Positions 51,936 through 59,666 of a stretch of 64,000 nt of DNA are shown here, piece after piece (within the stretch, counting starts at the first letter, position 1; every line of letters begins with the position of its first letter). Source of the DNA: Chitinophagaceae bacterium (GTDB lineage: Bacteria; Bacteroidota; Bacteroidia; Chitinophagales; Chitinophagaceae). Both the position numbers and the translations under genes were made by a program. The notes under the pieces were generated by a model that saw only the letters and a program-made list of their open reading frames with translations, ran no database searches and was not told the origin of the DNA. Location of the stretch: positions 1 to 64,000 of the forward strand of contig CANFHA010000013.1 in the NCBI GenBank assembly GCA_947446645.1. The letters run 5' to 3'.

Positions 51936-52109
51936 TTACTCCTTTTCATTCTTTTTTACATGGTCTGCTATTCCTTCACCGATAAGAGAGCCAACAAAAC
52001 CGCCAAGCATAACAAGAGGCGCAGCGTCTTTACCGGATGCCTTTGCATACCAATAGGCGACAAGTGAAGTAAGCAATGTTGCGGACGAAATAATTGTCTT
52101 CTCTTTCAT
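51936..52109 (-). CDS. Small two-helix membrane protein, holin-like
   Basis: 57 residues, read by hand: MKEKTIISSATLLTSLVAYW, then a polar turn (KASGKDAAP), LVMLGGFVGSLIGEGI and a basic/acidic tail (KKNEKE). Two membrane segments and a charged C-terminus are the build of small holins. A strong AGGAGG ribosome site lies 8 bases before the ATG. Located between the fibre gene and the coiled-coil membrane protein. Confidence 0.65.
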   Translation of the reverse strand: MKEKTIISSATLLTSLVAYWYAKASGKDAAPLVMLGGFVGSLIGEGIADHVKKNEKE

Positions 52110-52133
52110 GTGATTTTTACCTCCTTTTTTGTT

Positions 52134-52787
52134 TTAGTGATGTAATAAGCTGTAGGTGGCTATCCCTGTGACAATAAATAGCCCTGCCGACAATAACTTG
52201 TTCTTGACTTTGAAATTTTTTAGCTGCTTTTCATACAATAGGGTTTGACCGGACAGGATATCTTGTTGCGCAAGACTTTTATCGAATGATAGTTTTAAGC
52301 AGTTATACTGCTCCTGTTGTACTCCGATGGTGCTGTCTTTGTTATTCACCTGCGCCTGAAGCGTCGCTGTAAGGTTGTCATACAGGCTGTCTGTCTCATT
52401 GGATGCCGCAATCAGCCCTTGTACTGTCGCATTGATACTATCACATGCAGCAAGTTTGACGGCTGTGTCGCTGCTGTGATCGGCATGGGCTATTAATGTG
52501 TCCACCAATTCCAGCAAAACCTTATTGTCCTGTTTTGCTTTCTGCAATTCTGATTTAGTGTTGCCAGCTTTGTGTGCCAAGTCCATGTTTGTCTGCACGA
52601 GGGAATCCACCTTACTTTGAAAATGGGCTTCAACCACAACACTTGTGTTTTTAATATCTGCCGGTGAGGAAAGTGTTGCCGTATAAACAGGTTTTTGCGG
52701 GCTTTGTTTGCCGTTGAGGAATATTGAGCCAGCAATTCCTGCAAAGAGCCCAAGAATAAAAATTGTGAGATTTAGTTTCAATTGCAT
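52134..52787 (-). CDS. Membrane protein with central coiled coil
   Basis: 217 residues. N-terminal membrane segment LTIFILGLFAGIAGSIF, a long helical middle with heptads (SLVQTNMDLAHKAGNTKSEL, then LQAQVNNKDSTIGVQQEQY), and a second membrane segment near the C-terminus (LLSAGLFIVTGIATYSLLHH). The middle would lie outside the membrane. It could be a spanin-like or tethering protein; there is no sequence match I can name. Confidence 0.6.
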   Translation of the reverse strand: MQLKLNLTIFILGLFAGIAGSIFLNGKQSPQKPVYTATLSSPADIKNTSVVVEAHFQSKVDSLVQTNMDLAHKAGNTKSELQKAKQDNKVLLELVDTLIAHADHSSDTAVKLAACDSINATVQGLIAASNETDSLYDNLTATLQAQVNNKDSTIGVQQEQYNCLKLSFDKSLAQQDILSGQTLLYEKQLKNFKVKNKLLSAGLFIVTGIATYSLLHH

Positions 52788-52846
52788 TGTTTTTGTTTTT
52801 TAATGATGAATAATAGTGATAGGGTTTATAGTGACTATGGCAAAAG

Positions 52847-53083
52847 TCAAGACTGTTGTTCCGTGCTTTGCTGAACGCCTTTTTTCTCAAAAGTGTAACC
52901 GAAGCAACCTGCGGCAATAAGGCTTCCGAAAGTGTAGAACATAAATTCCGGTACGTCCTTACCGTAAAACTGTTTTGCAATCCAGCTAACGATTAAAGCC
53001 ATGAGGAGTACGCCGATTACCATTTCTCTCATGCTGTAGCTACCCAATTTGTCCATGAGCAACTGTTGAATAAACTGTTTCAT
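52847..53083 (-). CDS. Small membrane protein, second holin candidate
   Basis: 78 residues with two membrane segments: EMVIGVLLMALIVSWIA (about 20-36) and FMFYTFGSLIAAGCFGYTF (about 46-64), flanked by KDVPE and a polar tail QQSTEQQS. Size and topology fit a class II-like holin. It lies among genes for peptidoglycan-active proteins. Confidence 0.6.
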   Translation of the reverse strand: MKQFIQQLLMDKLGSYSMREMVIGVLLMALIVSWIAKQFYGKDVPEFMFYTFGSLIAAGCFGYTFEKKGVQQSTEQQS

Positions 53084-53168
53084 CTTCTTCGTTTAAGTAT
53101 TTGATTAATTGATACGTTATTAGTCCGAGTGCTGCGCTGATAATGAATACATCAATGACCGGGTGCTT

Positions 53169-53759
53169 TCAGGCTGCCCTGCTGAGTATGGATGTTTCAT
53201 GCAACAGGGTATAAGTAAAGTTGTTGCCGTAAAGCTGCTTGTGTCTTGCACATAATTCCATGAAGGCATTGAAGTCCCCGGCATTGGCAAATACCTGGCA
53301 TCCTGCGGAAAACTTGTCTATGAACTTTGTAGTCCCATCCTGCAAAGCCCTGTGGATATTGATACCAAACAGCCCTGTATCTTCCTTGCCGTTAAAATCC
53401 AGCTTACCGTCACGCTTAACGTCCCTGATAACGGTTACGGGATTTCTTTGGACAAGTGCTTCGTATTTGTTCCGGTGCAATCCCATCATGTGTGAATTGA
53501 GGTATTGCCCTTCTTTCAAAATAGCTGTCCCTTGAGGGTTAAGCGGATTCTTGAGCCAGTATGTCCCCGGATCAGTGGTAGCCTCGTAACTTTGCAGTTG
53601 CCAGTTACCGCTCTCATCCTTGTAGAGCACATTTATTGTGTCGTTAAACACATTGGGGATTATACTGTCGCTTCTTAATCCGACAATGTTCAGTTCAAAA
53701 GGGCGATTAAATACCCTGTAGCCTTGCGCCATAAGCGCAGCTATCAATTTTTCTTTCAT
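53169..53759 (-). CDS. Putative peptidoglycan-active protein with H...SAGC motif
   Basis: 196 residues, no signal peptide. The C-terminal half holds GINIHRALQDGTTKF followed by DKFSAGCQVF, resembling the HG...SxGC layout of YkuD L,D-transpeptidases, though the spacing is shorter than usual. The N-terminal part has YEATTDPGTYWLKNPLNPQG and HMMGLHRNKYEALVQR. Similar proteins occur in Bacteroidota phage lysis regions as far as I recall. Next to an amidase-fold protein and a peptidoglycan-binding protein. Assignment is tentative. Confidence 0.5.
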   Translation of the reverse strand: MKEKLIAALMAQGYRVFNRPFELNIVGLRSDSIIPNVFNDTINVLYKDESGNWQLQSYEATTDPGTYWLKNPLNPQGTAILKEGQYLNSHMMGLHRNKYEALVQRNPVTVIRDVKRDGKLDFNGKEDTGLFGINIHRALQDGTTKFIDKFSAGCQVFANAGDFNAFMELCARHKQLYGNNFTYTLLHETSILSRAA

Positions 53760-53795
53760 ATAATTGTTGGTTGGTTAACTAATGTTGGTTGTCTT

Positions 53796-54203
53796 TCATG
53801 CCGCCTGAAGGAATGCGGGAATGTATTCGTTCAGCCAGCCTTTCAAGTCAAAGCCGGGATTGGCATACCCATATACATACAGCTTCTCTGCGCTTGTTAT
53901 CTCCGCTTCATCGAATTTCTCCGTTAGTACGAGTAAAGTATTAAACAGGGTTTCATTTTGCTGCTCGGTACGGTTGTCCACATGCCTGCCATGCTTGTCC
54001 AGCCCGCCGAGCCATGCTACTTCCACCGTGCCATCTGTGGGCATTATTGGTTTCAGGTTAATCAGCCTGCCATTGCGGGTTATCAGGAAGTGAAATGGCA
54101 GTTTGTCCATTTCCTTTACGAGCATATCCGGCCTCGTACTTGTGCAGTGTACCACTATGTACCGCACGTTCGTGTCTTGTCTTACGTTTCGCTTGTTATA
54201 CAT
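53796..54203 (-). CDS. Amidase_2-fold protein lacking two zinc ligands
   Basis: 135 residues. The fold of T7 lysozyme-type N-acetylmuramoyl-L-alanine amidases is visible: RYIVVHCTSTRPD at 14-26 (zinc ligand H19), LPFHFLITRNGRLINLKP at 35-52, and YGYANPGFDLKGWLNEYIP at 111-129 in the place of the usual HRD..K.CPGFDV. There the second histidine and the cysteine that bind zinc are missing (Y and N instead). The domain is therefore probably not catalytic and may bind peptidoglycan. Adjacent to the PG-binding gene. Confidence 0.65.
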   Translation of the reverse strand: MYNKRNVRQDTNVRYIVVHCTSTRPDMLVKEMDKLPFHFLITRNGRLINLKPIMPTDGTVEVAWLGGLDKHGRHVDNRTEQQNETLFNTLLVLTEKFDEAEITSAEKLYVYGYANPGFDLKGWLNEYIPAFLQAA

Positions 54204-54204
54204 A

Positions 54205-55254
54205 TCAGAGATATTTTACAGATTGTGTTTTAACTAAAAAATATTGATTGTTGTTTTCAAAAAGGGTAAAGTCTAATCTTTGGGTTACTTCATTTCCGAG
54301 TACCATCATGGCGGGCACTTGTACGCTTGCCGTTGCGGTTACCCAAACTGTTGCAGGCTCTTTGGTTACTATTGGTTTACCGTCAAAACCGGACAGGCTC
54401 CATTTACTGCCGTCATATTGCAGGCCCATGCGTATGAACTCCATGCGTATTTTCTGCTTTTGGTCTTCAGTGCTAAAGCTGTTGAGTAGTCCGTTGACCA
54501 ATGTTTGCCTTACGCCATGCAGTCTTTGTTGCATAAAGGCATTGCTTACCTGCTGATAGTCGTCCTTGTTATCAATGTTTTTAAGCAGGCTGATAACACT
54601 GTTGAGGTTTTTCGCAGTAGCCGCTGTGTACAGTTTTTGGGCAAGAGACGATAAGGAAGATTTGTCTGCTCCTCCTCCTCCCTGTGTAATCACGTTAAAT
54701 GTGCTTTCACTGACGATGGTTGGCAATCCCTTTTTCTTTAAGGCGTTTTGCGTTTCACTTCCGAAGTCGCCATCTGCTCCATACTTGGGTAGTATGCTGC
54801 TGCCGTACTTGCTGATCAGGGCTTGCTGCAACTGCCGGACGTTATCGCCCTTACTGCCTTTCTTTAGCGGAAAGCCATCTCCTGAACCCGATGAAGTGCC
54901 TTTTGCTTTGCTGCTTTTCGTTCCGGTTGTATCCGCTGGCGGTGTATAGGTAGTATCGGTAACGGTAGTATGGTGCGTTGTATCCGAAGGGTTTGACTTC
55001 GTGGTCGGATGGATTTTAAGCAGTTCATTGTCCAGGTTGTCGCTTTTGGAATCTTTCTTTTTCTTGTAATACTGCCATCCAAAATAGCCTACTACACCCG
55101 CAGCTCCTATTGTAAGTGTTGCCAGCAATATCTTGCCTGTATTGCTTTTTGCAGGCTGCGGCAATTGCCATTGGACAGTATCCGGGGTATTACGGGGTGC
55201 TTTTGCCCTGCTTTGGTTACCTCCTTTCCGATTCGATTTGGTTTTAGCTTTCAT
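54205..55254 (-). CDS. Membrane-anchored peptidoglycan-binding protein
   Basis: 349 residues. Basic N-terminus (MKAKTKSNRKGGNQSRAK), membrane segment ILLATLTIGAAGVVGYFGWQYY at about 43-64, a threonine-rich linker, then a PG_binding_1 domain at about 128-190 (PLKKGSKGDNVRQLQQALI, DGDFGSETQNALKK). The C-terminal 150 residues are of unknown type (GVRQTLVNGLLNS, TEDQKQKIRMEFIRMGLQYDGSKW). The topology places the binding domain in the periplasm or on the outer side of a viral membrane. Ends 2 bp from the amidase-fold gene. Confidence 0.75.
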   Translation of the reverse strand: MKAKTKSNRKGGNQSRAKAPRNTPDTVQWQLPQPAKSNTGKILLATLTIGAAGVVGYFGWQYYKKKKDSKSDNLDNELLKIHPTTKSNPSDTTHHTTVTDTTYTPPADTTGTKSSKAKGTSSGSGDGFPLKKGSKGDNVRQLQQALISKYGSSILPKYGADGDFGSETQNALKKKGLPTIVSESTFNVITQGGGGADKSSLSSLAQKLYTAATAKNLNSVISLLKNIDNKDDYQQVSNAFMQQRLHGVRQTLVNGLLNSFSTEDQKQKIRMEFIRMGLQYDGSKWSLSGFDGKPIVTKEPATVWVTATASVQVPAMMVLGNEVTQRLDFTLFENNNQYFLVKTQSVKYL

Positions 55255-55258
55255 TTGT

Positions 55259-55981
55259 TTAATTTTTTGATTTGCTGCTTATGATCTGCATCATCGGGTC
55301 GTATTCCCAAAATTCAAGCTCACTTTTAAGGTCTGCTATCAGGTCATTACCATACAGGCTTTTATAGACTACACCAACCTGACTAAATACTGCCTGTGTA
55401 GGAATTTCCAGAAAAACGGCTTTAATAGCTTGTTCATCCGTACCGGGAAAAGGACCATAGGTAATATCAAAAGCTGCTTTTAACCTTTTAGCCCAAGACT
55501 GCAATTGATCCGTTGTTAATGCTTGCGATTTGTTCGGGTTGTTAGTTTCCGGTTTTGAAGAAACGATATACAGCATCTCATCGTATTCCGAGCTTTTTAG
55601 TGCCTTCTGCATATCACCAAGCAAGCTGTTGTTATATAACCTTTGATAAGAGGTCATAACTTTGCGAAACTCACTTTTGGTTGGTATGTCCCTTAATGCC
55701 TGCCGGAGCGCATCCTTATTCGTTCCCGGCCAACCGTCATTCTGAAACGCCATTTTAATTTGTTTGGCGTAGGTTGGCACGCTGCCTTCTTCGAGTGTTT
55801 TCTTTTGCTCATTTTTAGCTACGCTCTTTTTGACAATGTTCCTGCCTATCAGGAATGCCCCGCCGATTACGATAATGCCCAGCAACGAATACTGAATTTT
55901 CTCTTTCAATGTAAAACCCTGCTCCGCCTGAGCTACTCCCTGCTGGTAGGGTATAATGCCATTGTTGTATCCGTAATCCAT
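55259..55981 (-). CDS. Membrane protein with two annexin-like repeats
   Basis: 240 residues. Membrane segment IQYSLLGIIVIGGAFLIGR at about 30-48. Two copies of a 70-residue helical repeat follow: AKQIKMAFQNDGWPGTNKDA...LRDIPTKSEFRKVMTSYQRLYNNSLLGDM (about 71-140) and AKRLKAAFDITYGPFPGTDE...LEIPTQAVFSQVGVVYKSLYGNDLIADLKSEL (about 160-230). The pattern A..L..A.....GTDE..I...L..I.....F..V...Y..LYG.DL..DL...L is that of annexin repeats. Bacterial annexin-like proteins are few; calcium-binding residues are not obvious. Possibly binds membrane or forms a lattice. Confidence 0.65.
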   Translation of the reverse strand: MDYGYNNGIIPYQQGVAQAEQGFTLKEKIQYSLLGIIVIGGAFLIGRNIVKKSVAKNEQKKTLEEGSVPTYAKQIKMAFQNDGWPGTNKDALRQALRDIPTKSEFRKVMTSYQRLYNNSLLGDMQKALKSSEYDEMLYIVSSKPETNNPNKSQALTTDQLQSWAKRLKAAFDITYGPFPGTDEQAIKAVFLEIPTQAVFSQVGVVYKSLYGNDLIADLKSELEFWEYDPMMQIISSKSKN

Positions 55982-55998
55982 TCGTTGCTTATTGTTGT

Positions 55999-56181
55999 TT
56001 ATACGCCTAAGTATTTCTTAGCCAGGGCAGTCTTAACAGGGTCGTTGGCTACTACATGCGCCAGCTTTTTCAACTCCTTTGCCGTTAGCTTGTTAGCCAA
56101 TACGGTCAGTGCTTCGATTTTGTCATTTACCGTTGTTTGCTCTTTTCCGGTAATGGTGAGTGTTTTACTAAATTTGTCCAT
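55999..56181 (-). CDS. Small helical protein
   Basis: 60 residues: MDKFSKTLTITGKEQTTVND then a helical part KIEALTVLANKLTAKELKKLAHVVANDPVKTALAKKYLGV. No family recognised. It overlaps the upstream gene by 14 bp and so belongs to the operon. Lysine-rich and alanine-rich; could be a small virion or scaffold protein, but this is a guess. Confidence 0.55.
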   Translation of the reverse strand: MDKFSKTLTITGKEQTTVNDKIEALTVLANKLTAKELKKLAHVVANDPVKTALAKKYLGV

Positions 56182-57028
56182 GTTCGTTGTCAGTTTTTAC
56201 GTTCAATAATTCCGCAACCGGTATCAACTGGTCGGGGTCTTCCATCAGCCTGACCATTACCTGATTCATTATTGGCAATTGGTCAGGGGTAAATGCTCTT
56301 TCCATCTGCTGTATATTTTTGAGGATGAGCAATTGTATTTCAGTCAGTGCAGGTTGGGAGTTGCCCTGCTCTACCGTAACCTCGCAATCCGGTTCGGATT
56401 CTGTTTTTGGAGGAAGTGCAGGCTGCTCCATGTCGTTTAATGCGCCCAATATGCCGGATAGTTGTGCGGCAAATGGTGATTTCTTGGCATTTTTGTTAAT
56501 GGTGAACTTGAGTAGTTCTGCTCCCACCTCTAACAGGTTTACGTCCTTCATCTGAAACCTGTTTGCCTTAATATGCTCCAGTTCCGTTTTGAGTATTTCG
56601 GCATAGTCCTCCGCTTCTTCCAGTTTTTCTTCCGTATCCTCCAGCTTTTCCGTTAAAGTTTTTATTTGGTAGTCTTTGTCCTTCTCATCCATTTTTTGCT
56701 GAACGATATGGTCAATGTCTCCAAGACTGCCCAGGCTGTTCTGTGGCTGCTGCGGTATTGCATTATCCTGATTGAGCGCAAAGGAATACCGGGTATTACG
56801 AGGGGTCTTATCGCCATCGTAGATGAGAATGCTCAGGTTGCGGGTAGTGTCCCTGATTTCCTGCTCATAATCCTCAAACTCATTTACATCATTGGTGCGG
56901 GATACTACTTTAAATCCATCTATAATAATTTCATAATCCCTTGCCCTGCCTTTTTCCGCTTCCCTTTGCAGGTATCGTTTCAGGCTGTCCACCTTGTTCT
57001 GATCGTATCTTTCTTCTAATAGCGGCAT
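56168..57028 (-). CDS. Coiled-coil structural protein
   Basis: 286 residues, no signal peptide or membrane segment. The N-terminal third has DYEIIIDGFKVVSRTNDVNEFEDYEQEI, and the middle a strong coiled coil (VQQKMDEKDKDYQIKTLTEK, LEDTEEKLEEAEDYAEILKTELEHI, about 105-160). The end is helical and acidic (LNVKTDNEHGQI). May be a scaffold or an internal spacer protein. Position between shell-like genes and the annexin-like gene suggests a structural role. Confidence 0.6.
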   Translation of the reverse strand: MPLLEERYDQNKVDSLKRYLQREAEKGRARDYEIIIDGFKVVSRTNDVNEFEDYEQEIRDTTRNLSILIYDGDKTPRNTRYSFALNQDNAIPQQPQNSLGSLGDIDHIVQQKMDEKDKDYQIKTLTEKLEDTEEKLEEAEDYAEILKTELEHIKANRFQMKDVNLLEVGAELLKFTINKNAKKSPFAAQLSGILGALNDMEQPALPPKTESEPDCEVTVEQGNSQPALTEIQLLILKNIQQMERAFTPDQLPIMNQVMVRLMEDPDQLIPVAELLNVKTDNEHGQI

Positions 57029-57029
57029 T

Positions 57030-57347
57030 TTACTTTGATTTAAAAATTACCTGTATCATTTGTACCTGTTGGGGTATTGGGCTGTAATTGGTTAGCAGTA
57101 CAGATCCTTTGTGTTCGTATTGCAGTTCATTAGTGGAAAATTCCGCTACATCGAATACACCCATATCGCTTTGAATTCGGATACATTCTTTAGGTACTGC
57201 CAGTATCAATAGCTGTAACCGTGCATCAATCTTCCTTTCTTCCAAAGGGCCTAATACAAAGTGGCGAAAACGGATTCGGTAGTTATCACCATACCCCAAC
57301 TCCCTCATCCTGCGTTTGATATATTCATTTGCCAGTTCCGGTGTCAT
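57030..57347 (-). CDS. Small beta-rich operon protein
   Basis: 105 residues. Helical start MTPELANEYIKRRMRELGYGDNYR, then alternating strands (FRHFVLGPLEERKIDARLQLLILAV, GVFDVAEFSTNELQYEHKGSVLLTNY, QVQMIQVIFKSK). One domain, no membrane segment. No family recognised. Its pattern of strands would suit a small virion protein or spike base. Confidence 0.55.
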   Translation of the reverse strand: MTPELANEYIKRRMRELGYGDNYRIRFRHFVLGPLEERKIDARLQLLILAVPKECIRIQSDMGVFDVAEFSTNELQYEHKGSVLLTNYSPIPQQVQMIQVIFKSK

Positions 57348-57350
57348 ACT

Positions 57351-57824
57351 TTACTGTTTTGTTGTTTGTTTAAGTTTTGTCCAAATGCATAAGGAAATGG
57401 TATAGGAAATATCCCGGTTCAGTTCTTTGCCAATCAAATCTTCATAGCAACCGTACAGTGTGTAGCTGTCTATTGTTTCAATTGGTGGTACTTGCCTGTA
57501 GTCATTCTCATAATATGGCGTAACAAACAGGTTAATCAGGTCACTGCTGACATCCGCATAACCGGGCAATAAATCTTCTACGGGGCTGCTTCCAAAAGTT
57601 ACAAGCGAATTAAAATGCAGGTCTGCGGTATTTTCAGATTGCAGTTTTATAGTTCCTGCGACATTCTTGCCTTTTAAACCTCTTAAATCCTTGATACCGC
57701 TTATTCCCATAATTGTCGCTTCCGCATCAAAGGCGAGTATTACGTCCTCCGGGATATTTACCTCGAAAAATTTCAGTTCACCTTTTTTACTGACCGGAAT
57801 CTCTACTATTATGCTTGTTACCAT
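57351..57824 (-). CDS. Beta-rich protein, possible minor shell subunit
   Basis: 157 residues, mostly strands: VTSIIVEIPVSKKGELKFFEVNI, LAFDAEATIMGISGIKDLRGLKGKNVAGTIKLQSENTADLHFNSLV, then an acidic middle and SYTISLCIWTKLKQ at the end. About eight strands and no helix-rich part, a content that would allow a single jelly-roll. It precedes the 137-residue beta protein by 1 bp. No known family. Confidence 0.5.
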   Translation of the reverse strand: MVTSIIVEIPVSKKGELKFFEVNIPEDVILAFDAEATIMGISGIKDLRGLKGKNVAGTIKLQSENTADLHFNSLVTFGSSPVEDLLPGYADVSSDLINLFVTPYYENDYRQVPPIETIDSYTLYGCYEDLIGKELNRDISYTISLCIWTKLKQTTKQ

Positions 57825-57825
57825 C

Positions 57826-58239
57826 TTAGTTGTCTTTCAGTATGCAATCGAGTGTTACCAATACCCAATAAGGTTCAAATTGAGCCAAAGCATCGGATGT
57901 GTCCTTGTAGTCAACCTTTACAACGCCGTTGCCAACCGGAATTTTCCCACCCCTTCGTAAAAATCTTTTACTGGCTTCCATGCTTGGCAGGTGGTATAGT
58001 CTTTTACTCAGAAAACCTTCAGGTACTATTTCCTGCCTGTTGATCTCTATTTTTTGGGAGCCTCTTTGTAAAAGCAACCGTTCCCTGTTGGAATCCAATG
58101 CTATGCCTGTAACAAAGCCTATCGTCTTATCCAGTTCGTAACTGACAGTATAAACCTTATCAGGGTCAGTTACATTTATAAGAAACCACTTATAAATTAG
58201 CCCGGTTATTGGTATTTCATGACTTGTTTTATTATCCAT
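57826..58239 (-). CDS. Beta-rich protein, possible minor shell subunit
   Basis: 137 residues, beta-rich: IPITGLIYKWFLINVTDPDKVYTVSYEL, GFVTGIALDSNRERLLLQRGSQKIEINRQEIVPEG, VGNGVVKVDYKDTSDALAQFEPYWVLVTLDCI. The last strand pair ending ...YWVLVTLDCILKDN is like the final strands of viral capsid folds. It has no signal peptide or membrane segment. Together with 57351 and 58888 it forms a run of beta-rich genes. Function inferred only. Confidence 0.5.
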   Translation of the reverse strand: MDNKTSHEIPITGLIYKWFLINVTDPDKVYTVSYELDKTIGFVTGIALDSNRERLLLQRGSQKIEINRQEIVPEGFLSKRLYHLPSMEASKRFLRRGGKIPVGNGVVKVDYKDTSDALAQFEPYWVLVTLDCILKDN

Positions 58240-58258
58240 TTCTGTTGTCTTTAACTTC

Positions 58259-58813
58259 TTATGCAGTCATTTGTCCGCCTGCATTCTGATATACCTGTGT
58301 TAACAATGCAATACTTCTTTCCCCTTGTCCGTAGCCTGCCCCCGGAAATGAAGCCCATTCTTTCCTGCATTTGTCTATGGCTGCTTCAAATCTTCCCGCC
58401 AGTACATCTTCCAATGCACCCCGTCTGCTGATTAGCTCTATGGCTGCCCTGTCCTGGCTTAGTGGAGAAAAATCCGTTAGCCCGAGTGTTTGTGCTACAG
58501 TCGTCCATGTGCTGTACAACATTTGGTATGCTCCTGCCGCCGTGCTGGTAATACCGCCGCTTGTAACGGCTATATTGGGATGCCAGCTATAACCGGTGAA
58601 CAGTTGTCCGCCATACAGAGTACGGTAGGCATTTTTACCATAAGTGCCTTCTGCATATTGGATCATGGTTAAAAATGCTTTCAGGTTGGCATAGGGGTTT
58701 CGCTTTGTCGCCGTTGTTTGCGCCTTTAGCTTACTTGAAAAGAACATTACGAGTGCGGGGGCTGCAAGTCCGGCAAGGATATATTTCCAATGTGTTTTTA
58801 ACAGGTCGGTCAT
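58259..58813 (-). CDS. Membrane-anchored lambda-R-like transglycosylase
   Basis: 184 residues. Membrane segment YILAGLAAPALVMFFSS at 11-27, then a GH104 (phage lambda endolysin R) domain: AFLTMIQYAEGTYG with catalytic E55, LYGGQLFTGYSWHPN, TAAGAYQMLYSTWTTVAQTLGLTDFSPLSQDRAAIELI, RGALEDVLAGRFEAAIDKC, EWASFPGAGYGQGE. The match to lambda R is clear over the whole domain. It cleaves the glycan between MurNAc and GlcNAc, leaving anhydro ends. The membrane anchor is unlike lambda R and would suit either a signal-anchor endolysin or a virion entry enzyme in a lipid-containing phage. Confidence 0.9.
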   Translation of the reverse strand: MTDLLKTHWKYILAGLAAPALVMFFSSKLKAQTTATKRNPYANLKAFLTMIQYAEGTYGKNAYRTLYGGQLFTGYSWHPNIAVTSGGITSTAAGAYQMLYSTWTTVAQTLGLTDFSPLSQDRAAIELISRRGALEDVLAGRFEAAIDKCRKEWASFPGAGYGQGERSIALLTQVYQNAGGQMTA

Positions 58814-58887
58814 AATTCTTGCTTTTTTAGCAGGTAAAAAAGGGAGTAGCTACCGCCGTAGCAATAGCTACAACCCTTGACCCAAGC

Positions 58888-59604
58888 TTACGGTGTGGTG
58901 ATCGTGCCGTGCAATCCCGCATACACGTAAGTATTAGCCTGTATGCCGCTGTTCGTGCCAAGCTGTAGCGTCAGCTCTATCAGCACGTCATCCATAATCA
59001 GGCGTGGGTTTGACAGCTTATAATAACCTATCGGCTTTACGTGGTTATTTGCTGTTTTGAATATGTAGCAGTTCGTTTCCGGCATGATCTGCTTTTTGTT
59101 GGCCTTCAGGTCAATTTCACCGGATACTATGGCGGGGAAGTTTTCAATCCCGTCAAACTTTGTAGCCATGATGCTGTCTTTTGTAGCGTCTGCGGATACG
59201 CCTGCAAGCAGGATAATACCGCTGCAAAGAAATACCTGGTTCTTTTGCAGTTTTGCCCCGGAGATGTTAGTCAGACCGATTTCCTTTGTATCCTGTGTCT
59301 CAAACATTTTGATAGTTTTTGAGTTCACAAGTTTGGTGGAATAGATAATGGTATCCGCAAGCCGTAGGTCTCCCTTTACCAGTGATTCCTTGATGTATGG
59401 GGGCAGTTCACCGAAGTGCTTCTCCATTTCAGCCCGTGACCCCTTGCTGGCTGCGCCTGTGTTGGCAAGTTTGTTAATGGTTTTTTGCCGCTTGACCGGG
59501 TTCATCCTGCGTAATGCACCCAGCAATTCATCGCCGTCCACGCCGTCAATGCCAAGTAAAGCACCCTGATTGTTATACTCTTCTACTCCTTCAAAATCGT
59601 ACAT
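58888..59604 (-). CDS. Candidate major shell (capsid) protein
   Basis: 238 residues, no signal or membrane segment. Helical acidic N-terminus (about 1-70: GVDGDELLGALRRMNPVKRQ, EKHFGELPPYIKESL), then a beta-rich body of about 165 residues: TIIYSTKLVNSKTIKMF, GAKLQKNQVFLCSGIILLAG, IVSGEIDLKANKKQIMP, and a final pair of strands DDVLIELTLQLGTNSGI...NTYVYAGLHGTI. The final pattern (L.I.L...... TYVYAGLHG) is like the last strands of jelly-roll capsid proteins. Size is at the low end for a double jelly-roll. Its large intergenic spacing and strong composition suggest high expression. No family match is known to me; call is inference. Confidence 0.5.
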   Translation of the reverse strand: MYDFEGVEEYNNQGALLGIDGVDGDELLGALRRMNPVKRQKTINKLANTGAASKGSRAEMEKHFGELPPYIKESLVKGDLRLADTIIYSTKLVNSKTIKMFETQDTKEIGLTNISGAKLQKNQVFLCSGIILLAGVSADATKDSIMATKFDGIENFPAIVSGEIDLKANKKQIMPETNCYIFKTANNHVKPIGYYKLSNPRLIMDDVLIELTLQLGTNSGIQANTYVYAGLHGTITTP

Positions 59605-59666
59605 AATTGTTCTGTTTTGGTTTTTAAATTGATTTTATGATTGTTTACTGTGGTTTTACCGTTTGG

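Noticed and set aside
53040-53168. Open stretch with a hydrophobic segment (VIDVFIISAALGLITYQLI) between two genes of the operon
   Set aside because: No ATG, GTG or TTG start in frame; it follows the stop of the preceding gene in the same frame and overlaps the next gene. It might be a readthrough extension, but there is no support.
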